A DNA stretch of 64,000 bases from Mimachlamys varia. Lineage: Eukaryota; Mollusca; Bivalvia; Pectinida; Pectinidae. A program made the translations under genes and the position numbers. This document shows, piece by piece, positions 61,490 to 64,000 of the stretch; within the stretch, counting starts at the first letter, position 1; every line of letters starts with the position of its first letter. Under the pieces are notes generated by a model. It was not told where the DNA came from. It did no database searches and worked only from the letters and a program-made list of their open reading frames with translations. Location: the NCBI GenBank assembly GCA_947623455.1, contig OX392527.1, positions 65,609,115 to 65,673,114 of the forward strand, in the 5' to 3' direction.

Positions 61490-62385
61490 CTAAGTGAAAA
61501 AAAAGGAAAAGAAAAACTATACTTGTACTGCTGTTTCATTCAAACTGTTTAAATTGATTTATAAACTATTCACATGTTTATATAATCAATTTTTTAATTT
61601 ATTAAAATAAATAAGAACCATCCTGAATTCGATTTTTTTAGTTCAGGTTTTTCACGTCTACATGCCTCGGTTCAAATTCAATCAACAATGATTTTTCATT
61701 TCATTTCAGTAAAAATATATTAATTAAATGAAAAGTAAACAAGGTTTTTTTCATACAACAATGGTAAACCTAAGCCAAGTTAGGTAAAATCTGAATAACA
61801 AATCATTATTTCACACATTTACTTAACATGCAGACCCACATAGTGACATGCCAAAATTCCTATTTCTCCATAAAAAACGTAATTTTTTATACAAAGAAAT
61901 AAAAGAATAGAAAATTTAAAAAAATGAAATACTTGGCACGTCACTATGTTTACAACTGTTCCGGCTCATGACTAGGAATCGAACGTTTTATCTCTGTACT
62001 GTACTGAAAAGTAGGCCTTATAATAATCAGGAATCGTTAACCAAACATATTTCTATTTAAATCCATATGATTCCTGGATAAATTATTATTTCACAGATAA
62101 AACAATGTCCGATTAATATGGCTAGAGTAGTTAATTTCAACACGTTAGTGTCGTTGGACATCGAAAACCTGCATCAATTTAAAAAAAAAAAAAGATTTTC
62201 ACGTGGGGAACTGACACTGACAGGGCCGGTATTGACACACAGAAATCGATAATTAGCTCTGGATTAAAACAGATTCAACGAATATTCACTTATGAACAAG
62301 CTAAACTGGATTGCATATTTGTAACATTTCCGTTTAGACAATTCAGGTATTTACGGAAATTCCGCAACTTGACGAGTAAACTTAC

Positions 62386-62439
62386 GTTTGTAATGGCCGC
62401 CATGTGTGTGCTGGCGAGGTCTTGGCTATGAGTAGTCAT
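62386..62439 (-). CDS. Candidate first coding exon on the minus strand
   Basis: On the minus strand the ATG at 62439 (or the in-frame ATGGCGGCC at 62403, with better context) leads to ACAAAC/GTAAGT, a near-perfect donor at 62384-62385. It would encode MTTHSQDLASTHMAAITN or MAAITN. It lies in the CpG-richest part of the window, as first exons of animal genes often do; GGCCGCCAT (plus strand) also fits a YY1-like start-site element. The link to the exons at 61390 and 60771 is inferred from order and strand only, and the phases do not match directly. Confidence 0.35.
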
Positions 62440-62654
62440 CGTCGCCGTTTGTGTAAAAACATATTCCGTTCATTCAGACGTGTTGTTCTCAGGTGCTGGG
62501 GAACCTTAATTATTAGCTTAACATGAAAAAACTGCAGCTTTCCCGGTGAAATTGAAGCGTTTTGACATCGCCCGGCTTGTTGACATTGTCAGCTCATCAG
62601 AGGTCGCCTGTCAAATTCAAATTCCCGCCTTACCGGTTCTACTGCATTTTGGAT

Positions 62655-62718
62655 GTCTCGTTCAACCAGACTCTTGTCGACAACGAACGAAATAATCGAG
62701 CGTCTGGTTGAACGAGAC
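62655..62718. repeat. Perfect 17-bp inverted repeat with 30-bp loop
   Basis: GTCTCGTTCAACCAGAC (62655-62671) and its exact reverse complement GTCTGGTTGAACGAGAC (62702-62718). The loop contains the palindrome TTGTCGACAA (62674-62683). Confidence 0.95.
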
Positions 62719-62771
62719 CAGGTTTACACAAACACGATAATGCTTCCGGGTAAGCGGCATTGGTAATAAAC

Positions 62772-62789
62772 TCGTTCAATATTGAACGA
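62772..62789. promoter_or_regulatory. Perfect 18-bp palindrome
   Basis: TCGTTCAATATTGAACGA equals its own reverse complement and shares CTCGTTCAA with the inverted repeat 100 bases upstream. It could be a dimer binding site or an end of a foldback element. Confidence 0.7.
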
Positions 62790-62939
62790 ACTTTGAATTA
62801 AAAGAAATCACCATCACATCAAGTATGAAGAACAGTTAAAGATTATCTATTTATATCTAACTGCCGACCGGTCGCCGATAAAATTACAACGTTGATGAAT
62901 ACAACATAAACGAAGTCGAACGTATGATTTACGACGGAC

Positions 62940-63008
62940 ATGATTTTACGGACGGGATGGGAAAGTTTCTTACGATCTTTCCGGCAAGTTTTCAATAAAA
63001 AACAGAAG
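62940..63008 (+). CDS. Candidate first coding exon on the plus strand, mitochondrial-leader-like
   Basis: The ATG at 62940 (G at -3) opens 23 codons, MILRTGWESFLRSFRQVFNK then KQK, before AG/GTATAT (donor at 63009). The peptide has arginines spaced along a possible amphipathic helix and no acidic residue except one Glu, as in a mitochondrial targeting sequence. Upstream ATGs exist (for example 62923, another frame), which weakens the case. The frame stays open to 63248, but the part beyond the donor looks non-coding. No downstream exon is seen in the remaining 1 kb. Not recognised as any family. Confidence 0.3.
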
Positions 63009-63547
63009 GTATATCAATGCATACCAAAAGTGCTACAGAGTTACACAGCCGGAAATACAGATTTATTTAATTATGATCGATTGTTCAAAACTTCTATAAC
63101 GTTGCGTTATTTTTTGTTTTGTTTAATATTTCAAAATATGTCATTGAATTTTTCTACGTACAAAAACGATATTATTAAGCATTTATTATCGTTGAGTACA
63201 GCATACATTTTTTTGGTTTTAGAAATTTTCGTTTTGTTCCTTTTTTAATTAGGCAATGTTTATTGAAACCAAAATAACACAGATTTGAAGCCAGTTTATT
63301 CATTTGTTTGGCTTCCTATTTTTGGCATTAAAAATACATTTGTGGTTAAATTTATGAAGGTACTGCATATAGAGAATATAGCAGAAATTGTCCAACATAT
63401 TTTTTAAAGGTGTATTTGTTTAATTGAAAAGAGTTTTTCAAAACTTCGAAACAATATTTTGCATTATTGAAAAGAATTTGAAAGTCTAGTCCAAATGGAC
63501 ACATTTTCGGTAAATAATAATATGATCATGAACATTGAAAATTATCA
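63009..63547. other. No supported gene (possible intron)
   Basis: AT-rich; would be intron if the exon at 62940 is real. Confidence 0.35.
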
Positions 63548-63847
63548 ATGTCTGCAAATGATGATCAAGTATTTTAAGTGGAAAATAAGTTGCCAAAATG
63601 GTCTGAAAATCATGACCAAGAGTTTCAAGTGGAAAATAAGTTGCCAAAATGGTCTGCAAATTATGATCAAGTGTTTCAAGTGTAAAATAAGTTGTCAAAA
63701 TGGTCTGCAAATCATGACCAAGTGTTTCAAGTGGAAAATAAATTGCCAAAATGGTCTTCAAATCATGACCAAGTGTTTCAAGTGGAAAATAAGTTGCCAA
63801 AATGGTCCGCAAATCATGACCAAATGTTTCAAGGGGATATTAAGTGG
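63548..63847. repeat. 51-bp minisatellite, about 6 copies
   Basis: The unit is TTTCAAGTGGAAAATAAGTT, GCCAAAATGGTCTGCAAATC and ATGACCAAGTG. Frames on both strands (134 and 108 codons) are open because 51 is a multiple of three. The core TTTCAAGTGG is shared with the 24-bp array at 60 kb. Confidence 0.93.
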
Positions 63848-64000
63848 TAAAAACATCACTTTCATCTATGGGCTTATTTTCCCCTTTGCTGTAAGGTGAC
63901 TCTAAGTTGGGACACTTGAAATCAAGTTGGTTTTAAGTGGGTGTAATATTCCCCACTTGAAATCCCCTTCAGATCTAATGTAGAATAAGGGGCAAATAGG
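63848..64000. other. AAGTGG/CCACTT-rich sequence continuing past the window
   Basis: Contains GGTTTTAAGTGGG and, inverted, CCCCACTTGAAATCCCCTT (63951-63969), so repeats of the 60-kb type start again in both orientations as the window ends. Confidence 0.6.

Larger units (their letters stand above)
62404..62939. promoter_or_regulatory. Candidate bidirectional promoter region
   Basis: CpG is clearly more frequent here than in the rest of the window. The region lies between two divergently oriented candidate first exons (62386-62439 minus, 62940-63008 plus). It holds TTCCCGCC (about 62624-62631, E2F-like), CTTCCGGG (62743-62750, ETS-like), a 17-bp inverted repeat and an 18-bp palindrome. No TATA box stands out. 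Promoter function is inference. Confidence 0.4.

Noticed and set aside
61960..61990. tRNA-like B box (minus strand CGTTCGATTCC)
   Set aside because: No A box at a proper distance and no tRNA fold that I can draw.

Overview
The window reads as a piece of animal nuclear genome, most likely from a bivalve or other mollusc. It is AT-rich, has no bacterial-style gene packing, and carries intron-like splice signals. Its dispersed repeats resemble molluscan ones that I know from memory: a tRNA-derived SINE ending in AAACCAAACC, a pearl/Helentron-type element with 158-bp tandem units, and an L1/Tx1-type LINE. The mollusc call is inference. Roughly a third of the window is minisatellite, and almost every long open frame here is a by-product of those arrays, not a gene.

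Layout, left to right. 0.5-4.2 kb: a 46-bp minisatellite. 4.5-6.8 kb: a decayed Helentron-like transposon (poly-C hairpin, five 158-bp units, then a broken helicase-endonuclease reading frame). 6.8-20.8 kb: mostly single-copy sequence with no recognisable gene, interrupted by 27-bp, 33-bp and 29-bp arrays and tRNA-derived SINE pieces. 20.8-31.3 kb: arrays of 31, 55, 63 and 63/66 bp. 32-38 kb: a mixed repeat zone with SINE copies (one close to full length), copies of a palindromic MITE-like element, and 43-, 64-, 21- and 78-bp repeats. 38.1 kb: a splice-bounded exon that would encode a signal peptide. 39.8-43.7 kb: degenerate 120-160-bp tandem units. 43.7-49.2 kb: the largest array (37-bp units passing into 45-bp units) with 1.385-kb higher-order copies. 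50.0-51.2 kb: a 21-bp array. 51.26-55.08 kb: a 5'-truncated LINE bounded by a 13-bp target-site duplication, holding the only long, convincing protein-coding frame of the window (750 codons of reverse transcriptase). 57.8-60.6 kb: 28-bp and 24-bp arrays. 60.7-63.0 kb: the most gene-like stretch, with two or three candidate exons on the minus strand, a CpG-richer inter-gene region containing perfect palindromes, and a candidate first exon on the plus strand. 63.5-64 kb: a 51-bp array related in sequence to the 24-bp array.

The most interesting points are a seven-copy palindromic MITE-like family, the Helentron remnant whose 158-bp units each carry an RFX X-box-like site, the dated LINE insertion at the edge of a minisatellite, the higher-order structure inside several arrays, and the palindrome cluster between two divergent candidate first exons. 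No complete host gene can be built from the sequence alone.
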